From Bacteroidales bacterium UBA4417 (lineage in GTDB: Bacteria > Bacteroidota > Bacteroidia > Bacteroidales > UBA4417), in assembly GCA_002389705.1 (NCBI GenBank), contig DGQJ01000025.1, positions 677-21,010 on the forward strand: a DNA stretch of 20,334 nt, given 5' to 3'. A program made the translations under genes and the position numbers. Positions within the stretch are counted from its first letter, which is position 1, and every line of letters starts with the position of its first letter. This document shows positions 13,434 through 20,334 of this stretch, one piece after another. The notes under the pieces were generated by a model that did not search any database, had not been told where the DNA came from, and saw only the letters and a list, made by a program, of their open reading frames with translations.

Positions 13434-15290
13434 ATGCAGGCACCACTTGTGTTTATAGAAGAAGATAAATGTAAAATATGTTACGCCTGTGTGAGGGTTT
13501 GCCCGGTTAAAGCCGTTGTGCTCCGTCCATCAAGCGACATTCCTTACATAGAGCCGGAGAGATGTATTGGTTGCGGAAGTTGCTTGGAGGTGTGTAATCC
13601 CGGCGCCATCAGCTATTATGATTCGAAACCGGCTGTTGACAGTTTAATAAAATCGGAATTTAAAGTTGCCGCACTGGTCGATCCAAGCATATCTGCCGAA
13701 TTTGATGATATAACTGACTACCGGAAATTTGTGCGGATGCTTCACGAAATGGGTTTCGATTATGTTCATGATATTGCTTTCGGAGTTGACCTGGTTGCAC
13801 AGGAATACAATGAACTGGTATCTAACTTTTTAGGCAAATACTATATCCTGGCCAATTGTCCGCCTATCGTTTCGTTGATTGAGAAATATTTTCCGCAGCT
13901 GATCGACAATATTGCGCCTATAGTTAACCCGATGATCGCAAATACCAAGGTATTGAAGGAGTTATACGGACCGGATATCAAGGTGGTATTTATAGGCCCG
14001 TGTATTGGAGCAAAAGAAGAAGCAGACCGGTTTATGGGCGATGCACATGTTGACGAAGTACTTACTTTTACCGAGCTTCGCCAAATGTTCGATCAGCATG
14101 GCATCAAGGAAAGTACCATTGAATTTTCGGAATTCGACGAACCCCGGGGCTATAAAGGATACCTGTACCCTATAAGTACCGGAATTATTCAGGCGTCAGG
14201 ACTCACCCACGACCTGTTATCAGGAACCGTGGTTACCGCCGATGGGAAAGACCGTATACTTGCAGCCATCAGCCAGTTTGAGCAAGGCATTGATTACATA
14301 CAGAAACATTTCAATATGTTTTATTGCGAAGGATGTATGATGGGCCCCGGTATGAAGCCCGGCGGTAAAAAGTACAACCGGCAAACCCTTACGCGGGATT
14401 ATGCTTCGAAGCGATTGAAAAATTTCAACATGGCGCGCTGGAACAACGACCTGAAGCAATTTCATCACCTGGACTTTAAACGCGATTTTACAGCCAATGA
14501 TCAACGTCTGCCTGCGCCTCCCGAAGAAAAAGTAGAAGAAGTACTCAAGATTATTGACAAAAACGGAAACGCCGACAACCTGGGCTGCAAAGCCTGCGGA
14601 TACGAAAGCTGCCAGGATTTTGCCATTGATGTGGCTAACGGAATTACGCGCCCCGATATGTGCATTATGCACTCCATCAAGAGCAAACAGGACTACATTC
14701 GTTCGCTGAAACAAACCAACGATAAACTGGCAAAAACACAGCAAGCCTTACAAAATTCCGAAAAAAGAGCGCTGGCTGAAAAACAGGTTGCCCAGGAAGC
14801 ACTCGAAACCACCCAGACCATGCTTCATAAACTGCCCACTGCTGTAGTAATAGTGGACGAAAACATGAAGATTATTGGCTCGAACGAAAGTTTTGTAACC
14901 ATACTTGGCGAAGAAGCTTCCGAAATTAACGAAATTATCCCGGGCCTCATTGGCGCCGACCTGAAAACCCTGTTGCCGGTACAGTTTTATAAATTGTTCG
15001 CCTACGTGGTAACCAGTAACGATGATGTGGTTGGTCGTGATGTAAGACTGAACGATAACCTGCTTAATGTTACCATTTTTTCGATCAAAAAGAACAAAAT
15101 TGTTGGTGCAGTCATCAGGGATATGCAAAACCCGGAAGTGCGGAAAGAAGAAGTAATAAACCGCGTAACAGAGGTGATTGAACAAAACCTCGACCTGGTA
15201 CAGCAGATAGCTTTCCTGTTGGGTGAAGGGGCCGCCAAAACGGAAAAAATGCTCAATTCCATTATCGAATCACATAAAAGTAAAGAATAA
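13434..15290 (+). CDS. Sensory [FeFe]-hydrogenase with PAS domain
   Basis: A 618-residue protein. It has two [4Fe-4S] motifs (Cys13/16/19/23 and Cys44/47/50/54), an H-cluster domain at about residues 75-330 and a further [4Fe-4S] motif (Cys385/388/393/410). A coiled coil follows at 420-460, then a PAS domain at about 462-562 (LPTAVVIVDENMKIIGSNESF) and a helical tail. In the H-cluster domain L1 reads LANCPP (Cys142, with Asn141 at the proton-transfer cysteine), L2 GPCIGAKEE (Cys190) and L3 YCEGCMMGPG (Cys298, Cys301). The order up to the coil matches the kinase fusion at 6435-8459, so the two are paralogues with different outputs. It lacks an enzymatic output domain. The phosphatase gene 142 bases downstream is the likely effector. 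It is probably an H2 sensor, not an H2-producing enzyme. Confidence 0.88.
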   Translation: MQAPLVFIEEDKCKICYACVRVCPVKAVVLRPSSDIPYIEPERCIGCGSCLEVCNPGAISYYDSKPAVDSLIKSEFKVAALVDPSISAEFDDITDYRKFVRMLHEMGFDYVHDIAFGVDLVAQEYNELVSNFLGKYYILANCPPIVSLIEKYFPQLIDNIAPIVNPMIANTKVLKELYGPDIKVVFIGPCIGAKEEADRFMGDAHVDEVLTFTELRQMFDQHGIKESTIEFSEFDEPRGYKGYLYPISTGIIQASGLTHDLLSGTVVTADGKDRILAAISQFEQGIDYIQKHFNMFYCEGCMMGPGMKPGGKKYNRQTLTRDYASKRLKNFNMARWNNDLKQFHHLDFKRDFTANDQRLPAPPEEKVEEVLKIIDKNGNADNLGCKACGYESCQDFAIDVANGITRPDMCIMHSIKSKQDYIRSLKQTNDKLAKTQQALQNSEKRALAEKQVAQEALETTQTMLHKLPTAVVIVDENMKIIGSNESFVTILGEEASEINEIIPGLIGADLKTLLPVQFYKLFAYVVTSNDDVVGRDVRLNDNLLNVTIFSIKKNKIVGAVIRDMQNPEVRKEEVINRVTEVIEQNLDLVQQIAFLLGEGAAKTEKMLNSIIESHKSKE

Positions 15291-15432
15291 AAGACTGCGA
15301 GTAGAAGTCATAAAAGACCGGGAATTCGATACTTACAATCCTTTTTAGTTCAGAAATTAAAGTTAAAAGGTTGAGTATTTCATCAAATTGGGCATAAAAA
15401 TAAATTTTACCAGAATAAAGCATTACTAATCG

Positions 15433-16620
15433 ATGAGTGAAGGGCAGTTTTATGTTGAAGTCAACGTTGTGCAGAAAAACCACGACCAGGAACGCATTTG
15501 TGGCGATAAGTTTCTTTCGCAACGCATATACGAAGAAAACAGGATTATTGCAGTTCTTTCAGATGGAATGGGGCATGGCGTTAAGGCAAGTATGCTTTCG
15601 ACGCTCACGGCAACGATGGCATTAAAATTCGCCGAAGAGCATAAAGATGTGCGCAAAATTGCAGAAATCATCATGAACACCCTGCCAGTATGCAGCGAAC
15701 GCCAAATGAGCTACTCTACCTTTACTATTGTTGACATTGATATAGATGGTGAAACCCGCATTCTTGAATATGATAACCCGCAAACCATTGTACTTCGCGG
15801 GAATACGCAGATAAACCCGGGCTGGCAGTATATTACCATGGATTCGGAAAGAAATGCAGGCAAAGAACTGAGAACCTGCTCATTCAGGCATCAGAAGGAG
15901 GATCGCATTATTATCTGTTCCGATGGGGTGCCACAATCGGGAATGGGAAGCCCGAAATACCCATTCGGGTGGGGAATTGAGAACCTTGAGCAGTATGTTA
16001 CCCAGCTTGTAAGTTCGGATCTCACTATTTCGGCTACGCAACTGGCAGGAAAAGTTGTTAATATGGCCAACCTGAATGATGTTTATAAGCCTAAGGACGA
16101 TACCTCCTGTGCTGTAATATACTTCCGTGAGCCCCGTAAACTTTTACTTTGCACAGGCCCTCCCTACGAGGAAGTGAATGATGCCGAATTGGGAGAAGCA
16201 GTGAAAAAGTTCGAAGGTAAAAAAATAATCTGCGGTGCAACTACAGGCGATATTGTTTCGCGGCAACTTGGCCTGCCTATTGTCGACAGCTTTGAATTTG
16301 ATGATCCCGACCTGCCGCCGCTTTCGTTTATGGAAGGCATCGACCTGGTTACTGAAGGGATTCTGACCCTTGGAAAAGTGTCGGATTTGTTAAAAAAATA
16401 TTCACCCAGGCTTAAAATCGGCAAAGGACCTGCCGACCAGATTGTGAGGCTGCTGCTCGACAGCGATGAAATTCATTTTATCATAGGCACGCGAATCAAT
16501 ATTGCCCACCAGGACCCAAACCTGCCTGTCGACCTCGAAATCAGGCGTACCGTGGTGAAACGCATCAAGCGTACGCTGGAAGAAAAATTTCTGAAAGAAG
16601 TAAAAATCAGGTATATATAA
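15433..16620 (+). CDS. SpoIIE/PP2C-type serine/threonine phosphatase with extra C-terminal domain
   Basis: A 395-residue protein. Residues 8-232 form a SpoIIE-like PP2C domain with the metal-binding aspartates in place: Asp25 in CGDKF, Asp44 in SDGMGHG, Asp164 in SDGV and Asp222/Asp223 in KDDTSC. Residues 235-395 form a second domain that I cannot assign. It begins LLLCTGPPYEE, contains KKIICGATTGDIVSRQLG and GPADQIVRLLLDSDEIHFIIGTRINIAHQDP, and ends in a basic helix. It follows the PAS-type sensory hydrogenase after 142 bases and is last in the operon. By family, SpoIIE phosphatases dephosphorylate anti-anti-sigma-type or other phosphoproteins. No such partner is encoded here, so the substrate is unknown. 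Its convergent neighbour begins 3 bases away. Confidence 0.85.
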   Translation: MSEGQFYVEVNVVQKNHDQERICGDKFLSQRIYEENRIIAVLSDGMGHGVKASMLSTLTATMALKFAEEHKDVRKIAEIIMNTLPVCSERQMSYSTFTIVDIDIDGETRILEYDNPQTIVLRGNTQINPGWQYITMDSERNAGKELRTCSFRHQKEDRIIICSDGVPQSGMGSPKYPFGWGIENLEQYVTQLVSSDLTISATQLAGKVVNMANLNDVYKPKDDTSCAVIYFREPRKLLLCTGPPYEEVNDAELGEAVKKFEGKKIICGATTGDIVSRQLGLPIVDSFEFDDPDLPPLSFMEGIDLVTEGILTLGKVSDLLKKYSPRLKIGKGPADQIVRLLLDSDEIHFIIGTRINIAHQDPNLPVDLEIRRTVVKRIKRTLEEKFLKEVKIRYI

Positions 16621-16622
16621 GC

Positions 16623-17006
16623 CTACAATTGTCTTCCTGCTTTTTTCTTTGCCTGGGCTTTCAACAGGTTTTGATTGACCCTGTACAGCACGATTTCACG
16701 AATAAGATCATATGGAATGGGTTCACCAATAGGAAACTGAACAGTTCCTTTTGACAGTTTATAAGCTGAGAGCTTGTCTTTAAAACTTTCGATACCGGCG
16801 GCACCCGGGTAAAAACCAATATGATTTTTATAGGCGGCAAAATGAACCAGGTTGCCTTGTAATCTAAAGGTAGGGATGCCATAATTAATGGTTTCTTCAG
16901 CTTCAGGTACCAAATCGCGGATGGCTTGCCTGAGTTCCTGAAGTATTTGCTGAACAACAGCCGGAAACAGAGAAATATACTCGTCAATATTTTTGTAATT
17001 GTTCAT
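16623..17006 (-). CDS. DUF1801 domain protein
   Basis: A 127-residue protein matching the DUF1801/YdhG-like fold: IDEYISLFPAVVQQILQELRQAIRDLVPEAEETINYGIPTF, FAAYKNHIGFYP, and the closing GTVQFPIGEPIPYDLIREIV. The family is widespread and small, and its exact biochemical role is not established; some members are called iron chaperones. It is convergent with the phosphatase gene, with two bases between the stop codons and no visible terminator. It lies 39 bases after the SnoaL-like gene and may be co-transcribed with it. No link to the hydrogenase genes is evident. Confidence 0.85.
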   Translation of the reverse strand: MNNYKNIDEYISLFPAVVQQILQELRQAIRDLVPEAEETINYGIPTFRLQGNLVHFAAYKNHIGFYPGAAGIESFKDKLSAYKLSKGTVQFPIGEPIPYDLIREIVLYRVNQNLLKAQAKKKAGRQL

Positions 17007-17045
17007 AAAGCGGATCTTTTTACGAAGGGGTTTTCATGCTGCCAC

Positions 17046-17429
17046 TCAGAACAAACCGTTTTCATTAATAATTTCGTCGGGTGGTGCTTGAGCCAGGTCC
17101 CAGAGTTCAACAATTTTATTTTCCTCGAACCTGAAAAAATGAACCAGGGCAATGCCGGGTTCGCCAGGATATACCGTTACTTTTGAGTAAACAGCCACCT
17201 GGTTTTCTTCGGCTATGGCAAACTGAATTTCCAATTCCTTGGCAGGTAAATTTACCGCACTTTCGTCCATGGCTGCTTTCAGCGAATCGGCATCACCTTT
17301 AAAGAACATGTTATGGTGCCTGAACCCGGGCGCAACATGTAATTCGAATGCTTCATCAACCAATCCTTTGGCTGTAAGTTCAAGAAACTGGATGGCTGCA
17401 TCCTTGCGAGAGTTACCGGTTAAAATCAT
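17046..17429 (-). CDS. SnoaL-like/NTF2-family protein
   Basis: A 127-residue protein of the small alpha+beta barrel type: AAIQFLELTAKGLVDEAFELHVAPGFRHHN, then EIQFAIAEENQVAVYSKVTVYPGEPGIALVHFFRFEENKIVELWDLAQ. This helix-helix-sheet pattern with a closing FRFEENKIVELWD is typical of SnoaL-like proteins, a fold that serves as enzyme or ligand-binding domain with many unrelated substrates. The His pair at residues 38-39 lies in the usual pocket region. The function cannot be named from sequence. The ATG at 17429 is preceded by an AT-rich stretch without a clear promoter box. Confidence 0.8.
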   Translation of the reverse strand: MILTGNSRKDAAIQFLELTAKGLVDEAFELHVAPGFRHHNMFFKGDADSLKAAMDESAVNLPAKELEIQFAIAEENQVAVYSKVTVYPGEPGIALVHFFRFEENKIVELWDLAQAPPDEIINENGLF

Positions 17430-17853
17430 AAAGTAAAGTTTGGTCCGGGATAATTTATTTTAACTGTGCAAATGGCAAAATGTTTACATACATGACTCCC
17501 CTGCATTCTCAAATTAAGGCAAGCATTTAAGCCTGCAAAACAAAGCAGAAGCAAATTAACCATAGAACCAGGGGCTAAAAATGCATGACCCGTATATTTT
17601 TCAAAGATAAAATAAAATCATAATCAGTGTTCCAAAATCCCATAAACGGGAAGTTGCCTTTATGCATCATATAAACATAGCGCATTGCGCAAAGTCAGTA
17701 ATTTCAGCATAGTACGGTTGTAAGAATAAATTTATACGGGTCACGGGTTCACTTTCAATATTTATTTATATTTTTACCTATCATAACAAAACAGTTTTAC
17801 TGGTTTTTACCGGCTACTGAAATTATTGATTTGCAATTATCTACAACCCTGCT
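17430..17853. other. 424-base intergenic region between divergent genes
   Basis: No open frame with coding character is seen here. It must hold the promoters of the leftward SnoaL-like gene and the rightward nuclease-family gene, but no exact TAnnTTTG box was found on the relevant strand. A small GCGC-ATT-GCGC palindrome at 17680-17690 is the only notable structure. Confidence 0.5.
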
Positions 17854-18432
17854 TTGAAAAAAATTGAACTTAATATTGTAGGCCTGAGTTATAGCCAGGC
17901 CCAATCCAATTCATATGCCCTGGTTTTAGGCGAAGTGTATGGCAAACGGCGTTTACCCATAGTTATCGGGCATTACGAGGCACAAGCCATTGCGCTTGAA
18001 CTGGAGAAAATGAAACCTTCGCGCCCGCTTACCCACGATTTGTTTCACAATTTTGCCAAAACATTCGGTATCAATATTGTGGAGGTAATGATCACCAAAT
18101 TTCTGGAAGGTATTTTTTACGCTACCCTGTTGTGCGATAACGGGGTTATTATTCATGAAATTGATTCGCGTACATCCGATGCGGTTGCGTTATCCATTAG
18201 GTTTGGTTGCCCGATTTTTACCACCGAAGAAATCATGTCGGCTGCAGGCATAGTTTTCGAAGATGAAGAACCTGCCATTGATACTGCCGACGAAAGTGCT
18301 GCTGACGAACCAACCTCCACGCTCAGGAGCCTCAGCCTTGCCGAACTGGAAGCAGAACTACAGCAGGCAGTGGATGATGAAGACTACGAAAGGGCTTCGC
18401 TGATCCGCGACGAAATCAAAAAAAGAAAATAG
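17854..18432 (+). CDS. Bifunctional nuclease-family protein with UVR motif
   Basis: The gene encodes 192 residues from a TTG at 17854. An in-frame stop lies 27 bases upstream and no ATG is available, and the resulting start MKKIELNIVGLSYSQ matches the family. Residues 1-130 are the BFN/DUF151 domain (YALVLGEVYGKRRLPIVIGHYEAQAIALELE, then SRTSDAVALSIRFGCPIFTTEEIM). An acidic linker of about 25 residues follows. Residues 157-190 form a UVR (UvrB/UvrC) motif, LAELEAELQQAVDDEDYERASLIRDEI, used for protein-protein contact. Plant and Thermotoga members show nuclease activity on RNA and DNA; the bacterial role is unclear. The downstream permease gene is 129 bases away. Confidence 0.9.
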   Translation: MKKIELNIVGLSYSQAQSNSYALVLGEVYGKRRLPIVIGHYEAQAIALELEKMKPSRPLTHDLFHNFAKTFGINIVEVMITKFLEGIFYATLLCDNGVIIHEIDSRTSDAVALSIRFGCPIFTTEEIMSAAGIVFEDEEPAIDTADESAADEPTSTLRSLSLAELEAELQQAVDDEDYERASLIRDEIKKRK

Positions 18433-18463
18433 CAAACATTTGTGTTTAACTTGTAATCAGAAG

Positions 18464-18535
18464 GGATAAGACCAGGAAGGAAGGCATATAGCAACCTATC
18501 CATTCAAACCCCGATCCTGGCCGGTAATCCTTATC
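18464..18535 (+). other. Possible structured leader RNA ahead of the nucleoside permease
   Basis: In the 129-base gap, GATAAG (18465-18470) can pair with CTTATC (18530-18535) and CCAGGA (18472-18477) with TCCTGG (18515-18520), giving a nested stem. The left arm GGATA (18464-18468) can instead pair with TATCC (18497-18501), so two exclusive folds exist. An imperfect -7 box, AACATTTG, lies just upstream. No known riboswitch family was recognised. Confidence 0.3.
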
Positions 18536-18561
18536 ACTAAATAAATCTCAAACCCAACATT

Positions 18562-19836
18562 ATGAATATCAAGCTACGCTTAACTGTAATGAGTTTCCTG
18601 CAATTTTTTGTTTGGGGAGCATGGATGATGACACTTGGCCATTACGGATTTGTAGAAAAACAATGGAATGGCGCTGAATTCGGATTGGTTTTTTCTACCA
18701 TGGGCTTTGCATCTCTTATTATGCCCACTTTATTCGGAATTATTGCTGATAAATGGAAGGCAAATTATGTATATGCCATACTACACCTGCTTTTTGGCGT
18801 AACCATGTGTTTTCTGCCTTTAATCAATGCACCGATTCCTTTTTTCTGGTTACTCTTAATTGCGATGAGTTTTTATATGCCAACCATTGGCCTGAATAAC
18901 TCCATAGGTTTCAGCGTACTAAAAGATGATGGCAAAGATCCGATTACCTATTTCCCGCCAATACGCGTTTGGGGAACCGTTGGCTTTATTGTTGCAATGT
19001 GGGTAACTAACGTTTTTACAAAAGAATGGGGCTTCGGTCAGAGTATTAAGATTTCATTTATTATTTCAGCCATTTTTGCTTTTATATTATCATTGTTTTC
19101 GTTCTTCTTTTTACCTGTCATAAAAAAACGGGAAGATAGTTCAACTGCAAAAAAGACCTTAGTGCAAAAGCTTGGTTTGGAAGCTTTTATCCTGTTCAAG
19201 CAAAAGAAAATGGCACTGTTTTTTGCTTTTAGTTTATTACTTGGAGGAGCCTTGCAATTAACCAATGCTTACGGCGATAGTTTTCTGCAAGATGCAACTG
19301 TATTTCCCAAAGGAGAGCTCATCAACAATTTCTCGACAATAATACTTTCAATTTCACAGATTTCGGAAACCATGTTTATCCTGGCAATTCCGTTCTTTAT
19401 GAAAAGGTTTGGTATTAAAAAAGTTATGCTATTCAGTATGATAGCCTGGGTGCTACGTTTTGGGTTATTCGGAATAGCCGAAAATTCAACTTTCGGCTTT
19501 ATACTCATAATAACTTCATGCATCATTTACGGTATGGCTTTTGACTTTTTCAATATTTCAGGAGCTTTGTTTGTTGAGCAAAACACCGATTCGAAAATAC
19601 AATCTTCGGCACAGGGAGTTTTTATGCTTATGACTAACGGAGTAGGTGCTGTACTTGGAAATCTGATAGCAGGATTAGCAATAGCCAAATGGTTCGAAGA
19701 CCCGATAACTCACATAAAAAACTGGCCGGGAATCTGGACATCTTTCGCGTTATATGCTTTGGTTGTTACAATTGCATTTGCATTGATATTCAAACACAAA
19801 CATGATCCGAAGGCAATGGAAAAATTTGTGCACTAA
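18562..19836 (+). CDS. Nucleoside permease, MFS NupG/XapB-like
   Basis: A 424-residue integral membrane protein with about twelve hydrophobic segments. It starts MNIKLRLTVMSFLQFFVWGAWMMTLGHYGF, the opening seen in the nucleoside:H+ symporter family (NupG/XapB). Other family-like elements are FGIIADKW in the first loop, the NNSIGFSVLKD stretch, and FPPIRVWGTVGFI after a short cytoplasmic loop. The central loop (about residues 190-215) is Lys-rich, as is normal between the two halves. Length is as expected. It imports nucleosides across the inner membrane. thyA follows 85 bases later, so a nucleotide-metabolism neighbourhood is plausible. Confidence 0.88.
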   Translation: MNIKLRLTVMSFLQFFVWGAWMMTLGHYGFVEKQWNGAEFGLVFSTMGFASLIMPTLFGIIADKWKANYVYAILHLLFGVTMCFLPLINAPIPFFWLLLIAMSFYMPTIGLNNSIGFSVLKDDGKDPITYFPPIRVWGTVGFIVAMWVTNVFTKEWGFGQSIKISFIISAIFAFILSLFSFFFLPVIKKREDSSTAKKTLVQKLGLEAFILFKQKKMALFFAFSLLLGGALQLTNAYGDSFLQDATVFPKGELINNFSTIILSISQISETMFILAIPFFMKRFGIKKVMLFSMIAWVLRFGLFGIAENSTFGFILIITSCIIYGMAFDFFNISGALFVEQNTDSKIQSSAQGVFMLMTNGVGAVLGNLIAGLAIAKWFEDPITHIKNWPGIWTSFALYALVVTIAFALIFKHKHDPKAMEKFVH

Positions 19837-19845
19837 AAAAGGCTG

Positions 19846-19858
19846 ACGATTGAATCGT
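19846..19858. repeat. Short palindrome ACGATT-G-AATCGT
   Basis: A perfect 6-bp inverted repeat with one central base lies 10 bases after the permease stop and 64 bases before thyA. The loop is too short for an RNA hairpin, so a protein-binding site is more likely than a terminator, if it has a role at all. Confidence 0.35.
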
Positions 19859-19921
19859 GGCAGGAAGGTCCGCGTACAGCGCAAATAAGTAGTAAAAACC
19901 ATTATATCTTTTATCCCATCC

Positions 19922-20334
19922 ATGAAACAATACCATGATCTGTTAAGGCATGTTCTTGAAAACGGCGTAAAAAAGGAAGATCGCACAGGTACAGGCACCA
20001 TAAGCGTGTTTGGATACCAGATGCGTTTTAACCTGGCCGAAGGATTCCCTGCGCTTACTACCAAAAAGCTGCACCTGAGGTCTATTATCCACGAGCTGCT
20101 CTGGTTTCTGAAAGGCGAAACCAATATAAAGTACCTGCACGATAACAAGGTTTCAATCTGGGACGAATGGGCAGATGCTGATGGCAACCTGGGGCCCGTG
20201 TACGGATACCAGTGGCGGTCGTGGCCGGCTGCCGACGGTACTTTTATCGACCAGGTGAGCCAGGTGATTGAAACCATCAAAAAAAATCCTGATTCGAGGC
20301 GAATCATAATCAGCGCATGGAATGTGGGCATGAT
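19922..20334 (+). CDS. thyA: Thymidylate synthase ThyA (5' part only)
   Basis: The first 137 codons of thymidylate synthase; the gene runs past the right edge. It reads [38 protein letters not shown], then [31 protein letters not shown] and [12 protein letters not shown]. All are strongly conserved in ThyA, including the phosphate-binding Arg in DRTGTGT. The window ends at [12 protein letters not shown], before the catalytic cysteine. ThyA methylates dUMP to dTMP using methylenetetrahydrofolate. It follows the nucleoside permease on the same strand. Folate reductase often follows thyA, but that lies outside this window. Confidence 0.95.
   Translation, partial: MKQYHDLLRHVLENGVKKEDRTGTGTISVFGYQMRFNLAEGFPALTTKKLHLRSIIHELLWFLKGETNIKYLHDNKVSIWDEWADADGNLGPVYGYQWRSWPAADGTFIDQVSQVIETIKKNPDSRRIIISAWNVGM

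Noticed and set aside
14220..14744. Long minus-strand open frame inside the PAS-type sensor gene
   Set aside because: It lies wholly within a well-supported plus-strand gene, and its translation has no recognisable domain.
18464..18535. SRP RNA, suggested by the stretch CCAGGAAGGAAGGCA
   Set aside because: The conserved core of SRP RNA needs the CAGG internal loop before the GGAA tetraloop and the GAAGCAGC partner after it. That order is absent here.

Overview
The window reads as a Bacteroidota chromosome fragment, probably an anaerobic, fermentative member of the Bacteroidales/Marinilabiliales side. This rests on protein similarity by eye, moderate GC, weak ribosome binding sites, and promoter -7 boxes of the Bacteroidota TAnnTTTG type. 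It is dominated by one large [FeFe]-hydrogenase locus. No rRNA, tRNA, CRISPR array, transposase or integrase was recognised.

Layout, left to right. At 1-503 (minus) is the 5' part of hydG, an H-cluster maturase, with a likely Rex operator and -7 box upstream. At about 653-2132 are two small AT-rich genes of unknown function (minus), each followed by an attC-like repeat; together they look like two integron-type cassettes without an integrase. At 2164-8459 (minus) run a PhnP-like metallo-beta-lactamase-fold hydrolase, a RibF-like protein with a degraded flavokinase domain, Rex, a receiver-histidine kinase hybrid, a single-domain response regulator, and a sensory [FeFe]-hydrogenase fused to a histidine kinase. 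At 8620-12838 (minus) are hydA, hydB and hydC, a group A3-type NAD(H)-linked, probably electron-bifurcating hydrogenase. The 192-bp divergent region 12839-13030 carries two abutting Rex-like operators between two candidate promoters. At 13031-16620 (plus) are a thioredoxin-like [2Fe-2S] ferredoxin, a second sensory [FeFe]-hydrogenase ending in a PAS domain, and a SpoIIE/PP2C-type phosphatase. At 16623-17429 (minus) are two small housekeeping-type genes (DUF1801 and SnoaL-like). At 17854-20334 (plus) are a bifunctional nuclease-family protein with a UVR motif, a NupG-like nucleoside permease, and the 5' part of thyA.

How it may work together (inference): HydABC exchanges electrons between H2, NAD(H) and probably ferredoxin. 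Rex, encoded in the same cluster, would repress hydCBA, the divergent sensor operon and hydG when NADH is low. Two different sensory hydrogenases flank this core. One signals through an attached histidine kinase and two receiver proteins; the other probably signals through a separate phosphatase. The locus would then read redox state through NADH/NAD+ and H2 through two output chemistries. The most unusual items are this double-sensor architecture, the attC-like cassettes between hydG and the rest of the cluster, and the RibF-like protein without its kinase signature.
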